A stretch of 64,000 bases of DNA. It comes from Ptiloglossa arizonensis. Its lineage: Eukaryota; Arthropoda; Insecta; Hymenoptera; Colletidae. The position numbers were made by a program, and so were the translations under genes. Position 1 is the first letter of the stretch, and every line of letters begins with the position of its first letter. Location of the stretch: the NCBI RefSeq assembly GCF_051014685.1, contig NW_027478540.1:176001-240000 (forward strand), given 5' to 3'. The notes under the pieces were generated by a model. That model saw only the letters and a list, made by a program, of their open reading frames with translations. It was not told the origin of the DNA and did no database searches. Shown here in pieces: positions 1-11,127 of the stretch.

Positions 1-2292
1 AAAGAAACGGAGAAACGAAGTAAGAAACGGAGAAACGATGAAAGAAACGGAGAAAGGAACAACGAAATGAAGAAACGAACAAAGAAACGGAGAAACGAAC
101 AAAGAAACGGAGAAACGAACAAAGAAACGGAGAAACGAAGAAAGAAACGGAGAAACGAACAAAGAAACGGAGATACGTTTCTCCGTTTCTCCGTACATCG
201 GTTTCTCCGTTTCTCGGTTTCTCGGTTTCTCCGTTTCTCGGTTTCTCCGTTTCTCGATTTTCCGTTTCTCCGTTTCTCCGTTTCACCATTTGTTGTTGTT
301 GTTCGTTTCTCCATTTATTTCTCCGATTCTCCGTTTCTTTCTTCGTTTCTCCATTTATTTCTCCGTGTCTTCGTTTCTTTGTTTGTTTCTCCGTTTCTTT
401 GTTCGTTTCTCCGTTTCTTTCTTCGTTTCTCCGTTTCTTTCTTCGTTTCTCCGTTTATTTCTTCGTTTCTTCATTTATTTCTCCGTTTCTCCGTTTCTTT
501 CTTCGTTTTTCCGTTTCTTTCTGCGTTTCTCCGTCTCTTTCTTCGTTTCTCCGTTTATTTCTCCGTTTCTCCATTTATTTCTCCGTTTCTCCGTTTCTTT
601 GTTCGTTTCTCCGTTTCTTATATCGTTTCTCCGTTTCTATCTTCGTTTCTCCGTTTCTTACTTCGTTTCTCCATTTCTTTGTTCGTTTCTCTGTTTCTTT
701 CTTCGTTTCTCCGTTTCTTTGTTCGTTTCTCCGTTTTTTTGTTCGTTTCTCCGTTTCTTTCATCGTTTCTCCGTTTCTTTGTTCGTTTCTCCGTTTTTTT
801 GTTCCTTTCTCCGTGTCTCCGTCTCTTTGATCGTTTCTCCATTTCTTTGTTGTTTCCCCATTTATTTCTCCGTTTCGCCGTTTCTTCCTTTGTTTCTTCG
901 TTTCTCAGTTTCTCCGTTTCTCCGTTTCTCCGTTTCTTTCTTCGTTTCTCCGTTTCTTTGTTCGTTTCTCCATTTCTTTGTCGTTTCCCCATTTATTTCT
1001 CCGTTTCGCCGTTTCTTTCTTCGTATCTCCGTTTCTTTGTTCGTTTCTCCGTTTCTTTGTTCGTTTCTCCGTTTCTTTGTTCGTTTCTCCGTTTCTTTGT
1101 TCGTTTCTCCGTTTCTTCGTTTCTTTCTTCGTTTCTCCGTTTCTTTCTTCGTTTCTCCGTTTCTTTCTTCGTTTCTCCGTTTCTTCCTTCGTTTCCCGTT
1201 TCTTCTTCATTTCCCCGTTTCTTTGTTCGTTTCTCCGTTTCTTTCTTTGTTTCTCCGTTTCTTTGTTCGTTTCTCCATTTATTTCTCCGATTCTTCGTTT
1301 CTTTCTTCGTTTCTCCGTTTATTTGTTCGTTTCTCCTTTTATTTCTCCGTTTCTCCGTTTCTTTGTCCGTTTCTCCGTTTCTCCGTTTCTTTGTTCGTTT
1401 CTCCGTTCCTTTGTTCGTTACTCCGTTTATTTCTTCGTTTCTCCATTTACTTCTCCGATTCTCCGTTTCTTTCTTCGTTTCTCCGTTTTTTGGTCGTTTC
1501 TCCGTTTCTTTGTTCATTTCTCTGTTTCCTTCTTCGTTTCTCCGTTTCTTTCTTTGTTTCTCCGTTTCTTTCTTCATTTCTCCGTTTATTTCTTCGTTTC
1601 TCCGTTTCATTCTTCGTTTCTCTGTTTCTTTCTTCGTTTCTCCGTTTCTTCCTCCGTTTCTCGGTTTATTTCTTCGTTTCTCCGTTTCATTCTTCGTTTC
1701 TCCGTTTCTTTCTTCGTTTCTCCGTTTCTTTGTTCGTTTCTCCGTTTCTTTGTTCGTTTCTCCGTTTCTTTGTTCGCTTCTCCGTTTCTTCGTTTCTTTG
1801 TTCGTTTCTCCATTTATTTCTCCGTTTCTCCATTTCTTTCGTCGTTTCTCCGTTTCTTTGTCCGTTTCTCCGTTTCTTTGTTCGTTTCTCCGTTTCTTTC
1901 TCCGTTTCTCGGTTTATTTCTTCGTTTCTGCATGTATTTCTCCGATTCTCCGTTTCTTCCTTTGTTACTGCGTTTCTTTCTTCGTTTCTCCGTTTATTTC
2001 TTCGTTTCTCCATTTATTTCTCCGTTTCTCCGTTTCTTTGTCCGTTTCTCTGTTTCTCCGTCTCTTTGTTCGTTTCTCCGTTCCTTTCTTCGTTTCTCCG
2101 TTTATGTCCTCGTTTTTCCATTTATTTCTCCGTTTCTCCGTTTCTTTCTTCGTTTCTCCGTCTCTTTGATCGTTTCTCCATTTCTTTGTTGTTTCCCCAT
2201 TTATTTCTCCGTTTCGTCGTTTCTTCCTTTGTTTCTTCGTTTCTCAGTTCCTCCGTTTCTCCGTTTCTCCGTTTCTCCGTCTCTCCGTTTCG
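1..2292. repeat. Satellite array A0 (partial, left edge outside window)
   Basis: The 20-bp satellite enters on the purine strand (1-176) and flips at the switch near 176/177, where the usual AGAAACG half reads AGATACG. It then runs on the pyrimidine strand to 2292, where it meets ND2-derived sequence. An 8-bp variant (TTTCTCCG/TTTCTCGG) occupies about 177-290. A TTGTTGTTG interruption near 290-303 recurs, inverted, in the array at 46761-46783, tying the two arms together. Open frames of 700 and 684 codons on the + strand reflect the lack of stops in a TTTCTCCG-type sequence and are not called as genes. Confidence 0.95.
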
Positions 2293-2508
2293 ATTAAATG
2301 ATTATAATAGTTATAATTTCTATTATAAATCATTTGAGCTATAGTTAAATTATAAACTAATACTCTAAATTCATATTCAATATATTTTTTAATCTCTTTA
2401 GCCTCCAGAAGAATTTTATTTATACTATTTACTGTATATAATAATTTACACAGAATCGGAAATAAATCTTATTATTTATTTATAATAATTATTTTTTATT
2501 CACTTATT
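2293..2508 (+). pseudogene. NUMT fragment of mitochondrial ND2, 5' part (copy N1)
   Basis: The sequence matches the ND2 5' part of the long NUMT starting at 57221 and breaks off after the TTATTCACTTA stretch, where it joins the L repeat in reverse. Its 5' end abuts the satellite at the same base as the other copies. It is 216 bp, non-functional and broken by stops. Confidence 0.85.
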
Positions 2509-2720
2509 TCTCCAAAAATTTCGATTCTTCATGTATTAATCAAATGTTAAATTGATATATCTCATAGACAATTATTACTTTCCATGTTTTAAAACTTTAA
2601 GAAACATCTCTTTACTTTGAAGTTCGATCAAAATCAATTGCTAGAGGCGAATCAATCATTTTTAATGCATAAATAAGATGCACATTGTTCGATCAATATA
2701 GGGAACATGCATAAATGTAA
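2509..2720 (-). repeat. L repeat, truncated, reverse
   Basis: About 210 bp of the dispersed L family, recognisable from the segment around GATGCACATTGTTCGATCAAT. It lacks the half that carries the AACGACGGTTGTTAATAATTA motif, so the K block follows directly. No gene is seen in it. Confidence 0.8.
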
Positions 2721-3028
2721 TATTCTGAACCCGCAATTACAAATCCCTGTAACGTGGTAATTACATGGGTTGCCATCTACTGGAGAAAGGGTTAAGCTAC
2801 ACTTAAGGGGTGAAACCACCTGGCGGAGAAACGCTCAAGTTAATCGAGGAATTGTTCTAATTTCCACAAATATTATAGATGGCGCGACAAGTACAATCTA
2901 CCGACATTACAGACAAGTATTTCCATTTGTATGATATTCCCTACCGTGCGATAAAATAAATAACTACTTTTGTACAAACTTTTGTATGTTTCATTTTTCG
3001 AATAAATGTAAAATTAAACCTTCCACGG
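2721..3028 (-). repeat. K block, reverse
   Basis: Conserved spacer block between L and the ND2 3' break. It carries the AACCACCTGG variant and a TCTACTGGAG variant that match the K block at 32544-32946 better than the other copies, so this spacer looks like an inverted copy of that one. It contains GGCGGAGAAACG, which shares a 10-mer with the satellite. Confidence 0.8.
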
Positions 3029-3756
3029 TAAATTTTATTCTTGAATTTATTAATGTTTCTAGGACGATTTAGTTCAGTATAAAGAGTGCTATAGGTGGAA
3101 AATTTGTGCACATAACAATTATTGAGCATAAAATAATTTTTCTTTTATTAGAGGTTAATATATTAAATAGGGAAGAGAAGTTAATCTTTATTATTTTAAA
3201 TATAAAAATTAAAATTAAAGAAATTATTGAATATAGAATGAAATATTTTAAAAATGTATTTTTGTTAATTATTAATAAAGTAACTATAATAGATGCTTGT
3301 GTAACAGATGAATATCCTATAATAATTATGATTGATTTTTTTGTTTAAGCAAATGATAGGAGCAATAATTACATTAATTAGGAAAATAAAATAAATTTCA
3401 TTATTAAATTTTAATATGATTTCTATAATAATTATAGGGATTAATTTTATTAAAGTTATTATAAAGAATAGATTAATTCAATTTAATGAATAAATTAAAG
3501 AAATGAATCGAACATTTAAAGAGTACATCCCAATTTTTAAGATAAGTGAAAAAAAAATAATTATTATAACTAAACAATTAGATTTATTCCCGATTCTGTG
3601 TAAATTATTATATATAGTAAATAGTCTAAATAAAATTCTTCTGGAGGCTAAAGGGATTCAAAAACATATTAAATATGTCTTTAGACTATTAGTGTATAAT
3701 TTAACTATAGCTCAAATGATTTATAATGGAAATTATAAATATTATAATCATTTAAT
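3029..3756 (-). pseudogene. NUMT ND2 pseudogene (copy N2)
   Basis: Reverse-strand copy of about 730 bp of ND2. It runs from the shared 3' break, next to the K block's CCGTGGAAGG, to the 5' end at the satellite. With the mitochondrial code it carries a TAA at the Trp codon that is TGA in the 57.2-kb NUMT. The open frame at 3106-3348 on the opposite strand is antisense to it and is not a gene. Confidence 0.88.
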
Positions 3757-4462
3757 CGAATCGGAGAAACGGAGAAACGGAGAAACGATGAAACGAAGAA
3801 AGAAACGGAGAAACGAAGAAAGAAACGGAGAAATGAAGAATGAAACGAAGAAACGAAGAAAGAAACGGAGAAACGAAGAAATAAACAGAGAAACGGAGAA
3901 ACGAAGAAACATAGAAACGAACAAAGAAACGCAGAAACGAAGAATGAAACGGAGAAACGAAGAAATAAACGGAGAAATGAAGAAAGAAACGGAGAAACGA
4001 AGAAAGAAACGGAGAGACGAAGAAAGAAACGGAGAATCGGAGAAATAAATGGAGAAACGAAGAAATAAACCGAGAAACGGAGAAAGAAACGGAGAAACGA
4101 ACAAAGAAACGGAGAAACGAAGAAAGAAACGGAGAAACGAACAAAGAAACGGAGAAACGGAGAAAGAAACGGAGTAACGAAGAAAGAAACGAAGAAACGA
4201 ACAAAGAAACGGAGAAACGAAGAAAGAAACGGAGAAACGAAGAAAGAAACGGAGAAACGCAGAAATAAATGGAGAAACGAAGAAATAAACGGAGAAACGA
4301 AGAAAGAAACGGAGAAACGAAGAAAGAAACGGAGTAACGAAGAAAGAAACGGACAAACTGAGAAATAAATGGAGAAACGAAGATATAAACGGAGAAACGA
4401 ACAAAGAAACGGAGAAACGAACAAAGAAACGGAGAAACGAAGAAAGAAACGGAGAAACGAAG

Positions 4463-5640
4463 AAAGAAACGGGGAAACGAAGAAAGAAACGGAGAAACGA
4501 AGAATGAAACGGAGAAACGAAGAAAGAAACGGAGAAACGAAGAAATAAACGGAGAAACGAAGAAAGAAACCGAGAAACGGAGAAACGAACAAAGAAACGG
4601 AGAAACGAACAAAGAAACGGAGAAACGGAGAAATAAATGGGGAAACGAACAAAAAAATGGAGAAACGAACAAAGAAACGGAGAAAGGAAGAAAGAAACGG
4701 AGAAACGGATAAATAAATGGAGAAACGAACAAAGAAACGGAGTAACGAAGAAAGAAACGGAGAAACTGTGAAATAAATGGAGAAACGAAGAAATAAACGG
4801 AGAAACGAACAAAGAAACGGAGAAACGAAGAAAGAAACGGAGTAACGAAGAAAGAAACGGAGAAACTGAGAAATAAATGGAGAAACGAAGAAATAAACGG
4901 AGAAACGAACAAAGAAACGGAGAAACGAACAAAGAAACGGAGTAACGAAGAAAGAAACGGAGAAACTGAGAAATAAATGGAGAAACGAAGAAATAAACGG
5001 AGAAACGAACAAAGAAACGGAGAAACGAAGAAAGAAACGGAGAAACGAAGAAAGAAACGGGGAAACGAAGAAAGAAACGGAGAAACGAAGAATGAAACGG
5101 AGAAACGAAGAAAGAAACGGAGAAACGAAGAAATAAACGGAGAAACGAAGAAAGAAACCGAGAAACGGAGAAACGAACAAAGAAACGGAGAAACGAACAA
5201 AGAAACGGAGAAACGGAGAAATAAATGGGGAAACGAACAAAAAAATGGAGAAACGAACAAAGAAACGGAGAAAGGAAGAAAGAAACGGAGAAACGGATAA
5301 ATAAATGGAGAAACGAACAAAGAAACGGAGTAACGAAGAAAGAAACGGAGAAACTGTGAAATAAATGGAGAAACGAAGAAATAAACGGAGAAACGAACAA
5401 AGAAACGGAGAAACGAAGAAAGAAACGGAGTAGCGAAGAAAGAAACGGAGAAACTGAGAAATAAATGGAGAAACGAAGAAATAAACGGAGAAACGAACAA
5501 AGAAACGGAGAAACGAAGAAAGAAACGGAGAAACGAAGAAAGAAACGGGGAAACGAAGAAAGAAACGGAGAAACGAAGAATGAAACGGAGAGACGAAGAA
5601 AGATACGGAGAAACGAAGAGAGAAACGGAGAAACGGAGAA
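4463..5640. repeat. Higher-order tandem duplication inside A1 (~0.59 kb)
   Basis: Marker variants recur about 588 bp apart: AAAGAAACCG at 4563 and 5151, and GAAACGGGGAAACG near 4465 and 5055. They are followed by the same order of AACAAAAAAATGG and AAACTGTGAAAT variants. This is a local segmental duplication within the satellite, with approximate ends. Confidence 0.6.
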
Positions 5641-6619
5641 GTAAATGGAGAAACGAAGAAATAAACGGAGAAACGAAGAAAGAAACAGAGAAACGAACAA
5701 AGAAACGGAGAAACGAAGAAAGAAACGGAGTCACGAAGAAAGAAACGGAGAAACTAAGAAATAAATGGAGAAACGATGAAATAAACGGAGAAACGAACAA
5801 AGAAACGGAGAAACGAAGAAATAAACGGAGAAACGAAGAAAGAAACGGAGAAACGTAGAAAGAAACGGAGAAACAAAGAAAGAAACGGAGTAACGAAGAA
5901 AGAAACGGAGAAACGATGAAAGATACGGAGAAACGAAGAGAGAAACGGAGAAACGGAGAAATAAATGGAGAAACGAAGAAATAAAAGGAGAAACGAACAA
6001 AGAAACGGTGAAACGAAGAAAGAAACGGAGAAACGAAGAAAGAAACGGAGAAACGAAGAAAGAATCGGAGAAACGAACAAAGAAACGGAGAAACGAAGAA
6101 AGAAACGGAGAAGCGAACAAAGATACGGCGAAACGGGTAATGAAACGGAGTAACGAAGAAAGAAACGAAGAAACGAAGAAAGAAACGGAGAAACGTAGAA
6201 TGAAACGGAGAAACGAAGAAAGAAACGGAGTAACGAAGAAAGAAACGGAGAAACTGAGAAATAAATGGAGAAACGAAGAAATAAACGGAGAAACGAACAA
6301 AGAAACGGAGAAACGAAGAAAGAAACGGAGAAACGAAGAAAGAAACGGAGTAACGAAGAAAGAAACAAAGAAACGAAGAAAGAAACGGAGAAACGAAGAA
6401 TGAAACGGAGAAACGAAGAAAGGAACGGAGAAACGAAGAATGAAACGGAGAAACGAAGAAAGATACGGAGAAACGAAGAGAGAAACGGAGAAACGGGGAA
6501 GTAAATGGAGAAACGAAGAAATAAACCGAGAAACGGAGAAAGATACGGAGAAACGAAGAGAGAAACGGAGAAACGGGGAAGTAAATGGAGAAACGAAGAA
6601 ATAAACGGAGAAACGAAGA

Positions 6620-8340
6620 AAGAAACGGAGAAACGAAGAATGAATCGGAGAAACGAAGAAAGAAACGGAAAAACGAAGAATGAAACGGAGAAACGAAGAA
6701 AGATACGGAGAAACGAAGAGAGAAACGGAGAAACGGAGAAATAAATGGAGAAACGAAGAAATAAAAGGAGAAACGAACAAAGAAACGGTGAAACGAAGAA
6801 AGAAACGGAGAAACTGAGAAATAAATGGAGAAACGAAGAAATAAACGGAGAAACGAACAAAGAAACGGAGAAACGAAGAAAGAAACGGAAAAACGAAGAA
6901 AGAAACGGAGTAACGAAGAAAGAAACAAAGAAACGAAGAAAGAAACGGAGAAACGAAGAATGAAACGGAGAAACGAAGAAAGAAACGGAGAAACGAAGAA
7001 TGAAACGGAGAAACTGAGAAATAAATGGAGAAACGAAAAAATAAACGGAGAAACGAACAAAGAAACGGAGAAACGAAGAATGAAACGGAGAGACGAAGAA
7101 AGATACGGAGAAACGAAGAGAGAAACGGAGAAACGGAGAAGTAAATGGAGAAACGAAGAAATAAACGGAGAAACGAAGAAAGAAACGGAGAAACGAACAA
7201 AGAAACGGAGAAACGAAGAAAGAAACGGAGTCACGAAGAAAGAAACGGAGAAACTAAGAAATAAATGGAGAAACGATGAAATAAACGGAGAAACGAACAA
7301 AGAAACGGAGAAACGAAGAAATAAACGGAGAAACGAAGAAAGAAACGGAGAAACGTAGAAAGAAACGGAGAAACAAAGAAAGAAACGGAGTAACGAAGAA
7401 AGAAACGGAGAAACGAAGAAAGAAACGGAGTAACGAAGAAAGAAACAAAGAAACGAAGAAAGAAACGGAGAAACGAAGAAAGAAACGGAGAAACGAAGAA
7501 TGAATCGGAGAAACGAAGAAAGAAACGGAAAAACGAAGAATGAAACGGAGAAACGAAGAAAGATACGGAGAAACGAAGAGAGAAACGGAGAAACGGAGAA
7601 ATAAATGGAGAAACGAAGAAATAAAAGGAGAAACGAACAAAGAAACGGTGAAACGAAGAAAGAAACGGAGAAACTGAGAAATAAATGGAGAAACGAAGAA
7701 ATAAACGGAGAAACGAACAAAGAAACGGAGAAACGAAGAAAGAAACGGAAAAACGAAGAAAGAAACGGAGTAACGAAGAAAGAAACAAAGAAACGAAGAA
7801 AGAAACGGAGAAACGAAGAATGAAACGGAGAAACGAAGAAAGAAACGGAGAAACGAAGAATGAAACGGAGAAACTGAGAAATAAATGGAGAAACGAAAAA
7901 ATAAACGGAGAAACGAACAAAGAAACGGAGAAACGAAGAATGAAACGGAGAGACGAAGAAAGATACGGAGAAACGAAGAGAGAAACGGAGAAAAGGAGAA
8001 GTAAATGGAGAAACGAAGAAATAAACGGAGAAACGAAGAAAGACACGGAGAAACGAACAAAGAAACGGAGAAACGAAGAAAGAAACGGAGTCACGAAGAA
8101 AGAAACGGAGAAACTAAGAAATAAATGGAGAAACGATGAAATAAACGGAGAAACGAACAAAGAAACGGAGAAACGAAGAAATAAACGGAGAAACGAAGAA
8201 AGAAACGGAGAAACGTAGAAAGAAACGGAGAAACAAAGAAAGAAACGGAGTAACGAAGAAAGAAACGGAGAAACGAAGAAAGAAACGGAGTAACGAAGAA
8301 AGAAACAAAGAAACGAAGAAAGAAACGGAGAAACGAAGAA
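6620..8340. repeat. 860-bp tandem duplication inside A1
   Basis: The 6620-7480 and 7480-8340 segments match variant by variant at an offset of 860 bp. Shared markers include the AATGAATCGG unit (about 6650 and 7510), AAACTGAG, AAACTAAG and AAACGTAG units, and near-identical 177-codon purine-strand frames at 6825 and 7685. Few differences separate the two, so the event looks recent. Confidence 0.8.
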
Positions 8341-8699
8341 AGAAACGGAGAAGCGTAGAAAGAAACGTAGAAACGAAGAAAGTAACGGAGAAACGAAGAA
8401 AGAAACGGAGAAACGAAGAAAGAAACGGAGAAACGAAGAAAGAAACGGAGAAACGAAGAAAGAAACGGAGTAACGAAGAAAGAAACGAAGAAACGAACAA
8501 AGAAACGGAGAAACGAAGGAAGAAACGGAGAAACGGAGAAATAAATGGAGAAACGAACAAAGAAACGGAGAAACGGAGAAATAAATGGAGAAACGAAGAA
8601 ATAAACGGAGAATCGATGAAAGAAACGGAGGAACGAAGAAAGAAACGGAGAAACGATGAAAGAAACGGAGAAACAAAGAAAGAAACGAACAAACGAAGA

Positions 8700-8842
8700 A
8701 AGAAACGGAGAAACGGAAAAACCGAGAAACGGAGAAACGGAGAAACCGAGAAACGGAGAAACCGAGAGACGGAGAAACGGAGAAACCGAGAAACGGAGAA
8801 ACGGAGAAACGGAGAAACGGAGAAACGTTTCTTTGTTCGTTT
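8700..8842. repeat. 8-bp repeat zone and switch point of A1
   Basis: Just left of the switch the 20-bp unit gives way to GAAACGGA/GAAACCGA 8-mers. Polarity flips at 8826/8827. Here the right side continues straight into 20-bp units, so the 8-bp zone is one-sided. Confidence 0.85.
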
Positions 8843-9403
8843 CTCCGTTTATTTCTTCGTTTCTCCATTTATTTCTCTGTTTCTCCGTTTGTTTCTTCGT
8901 TTCTCCGTTTTTTGTTCGTTTCTCCGTTTCTTTCTTCGTATCTCCGCTTCTTTCTTCGTTTCTCCGTTTCTTTCTTCGTTTCTCCGTTTCTTTCTTCGTT
9001 TCTCCGTTTCTTACTTCGTTTCTCCGTTTCTTTCTTCGTTTCTCCGTTTATTTCTTCGTTCCTCCATTTATTTCTCCGTTTCTCCCTTTCTCCGTTTCTT
9101 TGTTCGTTTCTCCGTTTCTTTGTTCGTTTCTCCGTTTCTTCCTTCGTTTCTCCGTTTATTTCTTCGTTTCTCCATTTATTTCTCCGTTTCTCCGTTTCTT
9201 TGTTCGTTTCTCCGTTTCTTTGTTCGTTTCTCCGTTTCTTTGTTCGTTTCTCCGTTTCTTTGTTCGTTTCTCCGTTTCTTTGTTCGTTTCTCCGTTTCTT
9301 TGTTCGTTTCTCCGTTTCTTTCTTCGTTTCTCCGTTTCTTTCTTCGTTTCTCCGTTTCTTCCTTCGTTTCTTCGTTTCTCCGTTTCTCCGTTTCTCCGTT
9401 TCG

Positions 9404-9621
9404 ATTAAATGATTATAATAGTTATAATTTCTGTTATAAATCATTTGAGCTATAGTTAAATTATTCACTAATACTCTAAATACATATTTAATATATTTTT
9501 TAATCTCCTTAGCCTCCAGAAGAATTTTATTTATACTATTTACTGTATATAATAATTTACACAGAATCGGAAATGAATCTAATTATTTATTTATAATAAT
9601 TATTTTTTATTCACTTATTTT
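9404..9621 (+). pseudogene. NUMT ND2 5' fragment (copy N3)
   Basis: 218 bp of ND2 5' sequence with the same satellite junction and the same internal break as the fragment at 2293-2508, joining the L repeat at ACCAAAAATTTCG. Non-functional. Confidence 0.85.
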
Positions 9622-10003
9622 ACCAAAAATTTCGATTCTTCATGTATTAACCAATGTTAAATTGATATATCTCATAGCCAATTATTACTTTCCATGTTTT
9701 AAAGCTTTAAGAAACATCTCTTTACTTTGAAGTTCGATCAAAATAAATTGCTAGAGGCGAATCAATCATTTTTAATGCATAAGTAAGATGCACATTGTTC
9801 GATCAATACGGGGAACATGCGTAAATGTTAACAACAATCGCTGAAATGAACAAACATTCACTGAAACCATTCGCCTTCGCAGACTTCGCAATATCTTGAC
9901 ATTTATTTATCATAATTATTAACAACTGTCGTTGGACCGTAGATTAAACAATTTTTGACAATGTTTCGGTATAAAAAGGCATCAATTTCTTGAAATATTT
10001 GGT
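9622..10003 (-). repeat. L repeat, reverse, full-length short form
   Basis: About 380 bp running (reverse) from ACCAAAAATTTCG to the TTTCTTGAAATATT end. It is the best complete example of the short L unit on this strand. No gene is supported. Confidence 0.82.
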
Positions 10004-10399
10004 TAGATCGAACAAATACGATCGAAGAAGCCGTGGGATAAAATAGATGAATATTTCTCTACATATCGGAATTATAGTTTGTATGTATGCAAATATATTC
10101 TGAACCCGCAATTACAACTCCCTGTAACGTGGTAATTACATGGGTTGCCATCTATTGGAGAAAGGGTTAAACTACACTTAAGGGGTGAAAACACCTGGCG
10201 GAGAAACGCTCAAGTTTGTCGAGGAATTGTTCTAATTTCCAGAAATAGATGGCGACACAAGTACAATTTACCGACATTAGAGATAAGTATTTCCATTTGT
10301 ATGATATTCCCTACCGTGCGATAAAATAAATAAATACTTTTGTACAAACTATTGTATGTTTCATCTTTCGAATAAATGTAAAATTAAACCTTCCACGGT
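10004..10399 (-). repeat. K block, reverse
   Basis: Full-length K block, from GGTTAGATCGAACAAATACG through GGCGGAGAAACGC to TTCCACGGTA at the ND2 break. No conserved protein frame is visible. Confidence 0.82.
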
Positions 10400-11127
10400 A
10401 AATTATACTCTTGAATTTATTAATATTTCTAGGACGATTTATTTCAGAATAAGGAGTGCTATAGGTGGGAAATTTGTGTACATAATAATTATTGAGTATA
10501 AAATAATTTTTCTTTTATAAGAGGTTAATATATTAAATAAGGAAGAAGAGTTAATCTTTATTATTTTAAATATAAAAATTAAAATTAAAGAAATTATTGA
10601 ATATAAAATGAAATATGTTAAAAATGTATTTTTGTTAATTAATAATAAAATAACTATAATAGATGTTTGTATAACAGATGAATATCCTATAATTATTATG
10701 ATTGTTTTTTTTTGTTTAAGCAAATGATAGGGGCAATAATTACATTTATTAGGCAAATAAAATAAATTTCATTATTAAATTTTAATATGAGTTCTATAAT
10801 AATTATAGGGATTAATTTTATTAAGGTTATTATATAGAATAGATTAATTAAATTTAATGAATAAATTAAACAAATGAATCGAAAATTTAAAGAGTACATC
10901 CCAATTTTTAAGATAAGTGAAACAAAAATAATTATTATAAATAAATAATTAGATTTATTTCCGATTCTGTGTAAATTATTATATATTGTAAATAGTATAA
11001 ATAAAATTCTTCTGGAGGCTAAAGAGATTCAAAAATATATTAAATATGTATTTAGAGTATTAGTGTCTAGTTTAACTATAGATCAAATGATTTATAATAG
11101 GAATTATAAATATTATAATCATTTAAT
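10400..11127 (-). pseudogene. NUMT ND2 pseudogene (copy N4)
   Basis: Reverse-strand ND2 copy with the same breakpoints as the others. In the standard code pieces of it read as hydrophobic 67- and 105-residue frames (10439-10899). These correspond to ND2 stretches such as the GYSSVIQTSII and YTNFPPIALFILK segments and are not genes. It carries the shared TAA at the Trp codon near the 3' break. Confidence 0.88.

Larger units (their letters stand above)
3757..9403. repeat. Satellite array A1, palindromic
   Basis: The purine strand is on top from 3757 to the switch at 8826/8827, then the pyrimidine strand to 9403, so the arms are very unequal (about 5.1 and 0.6 kb). The 20-bp unit is seen in variants with AACAAAG, AAGAAAG and AAATAAATGG. 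The longest frame is 1322 codons (3752-7720, minus), cycling through a 20-residue F/S/L/V/R-rich peptide. Because 20 is not divisible by 3, all three frames give the same peptide, so the frame is not evidence of a protein. Larger internal duplications are listed separately. Confidence 0.95.

Noticed and set aside
1..2292. Satellite blocks as CRISPR arrays
   Set aside because: There are no unique spacers between repeats, the unit is only 20 bp and contiguous, and the setting is a eukaryotic nuclear genome.
8826..8827. All polarity switches as assembly artefacts
   Set aside because: Fold-back artefacts would give equal, mirror-identical arms. The arms here differ in length and variant order, and several switches have distinct 8-bp zones. 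Read support would still be decisive.
3757..9403. Telomeric repeat
   Set aside because: Neither TTAGG nor known hymenopteran variants of it occur in the blocks, and they are interstitial between other sequences.
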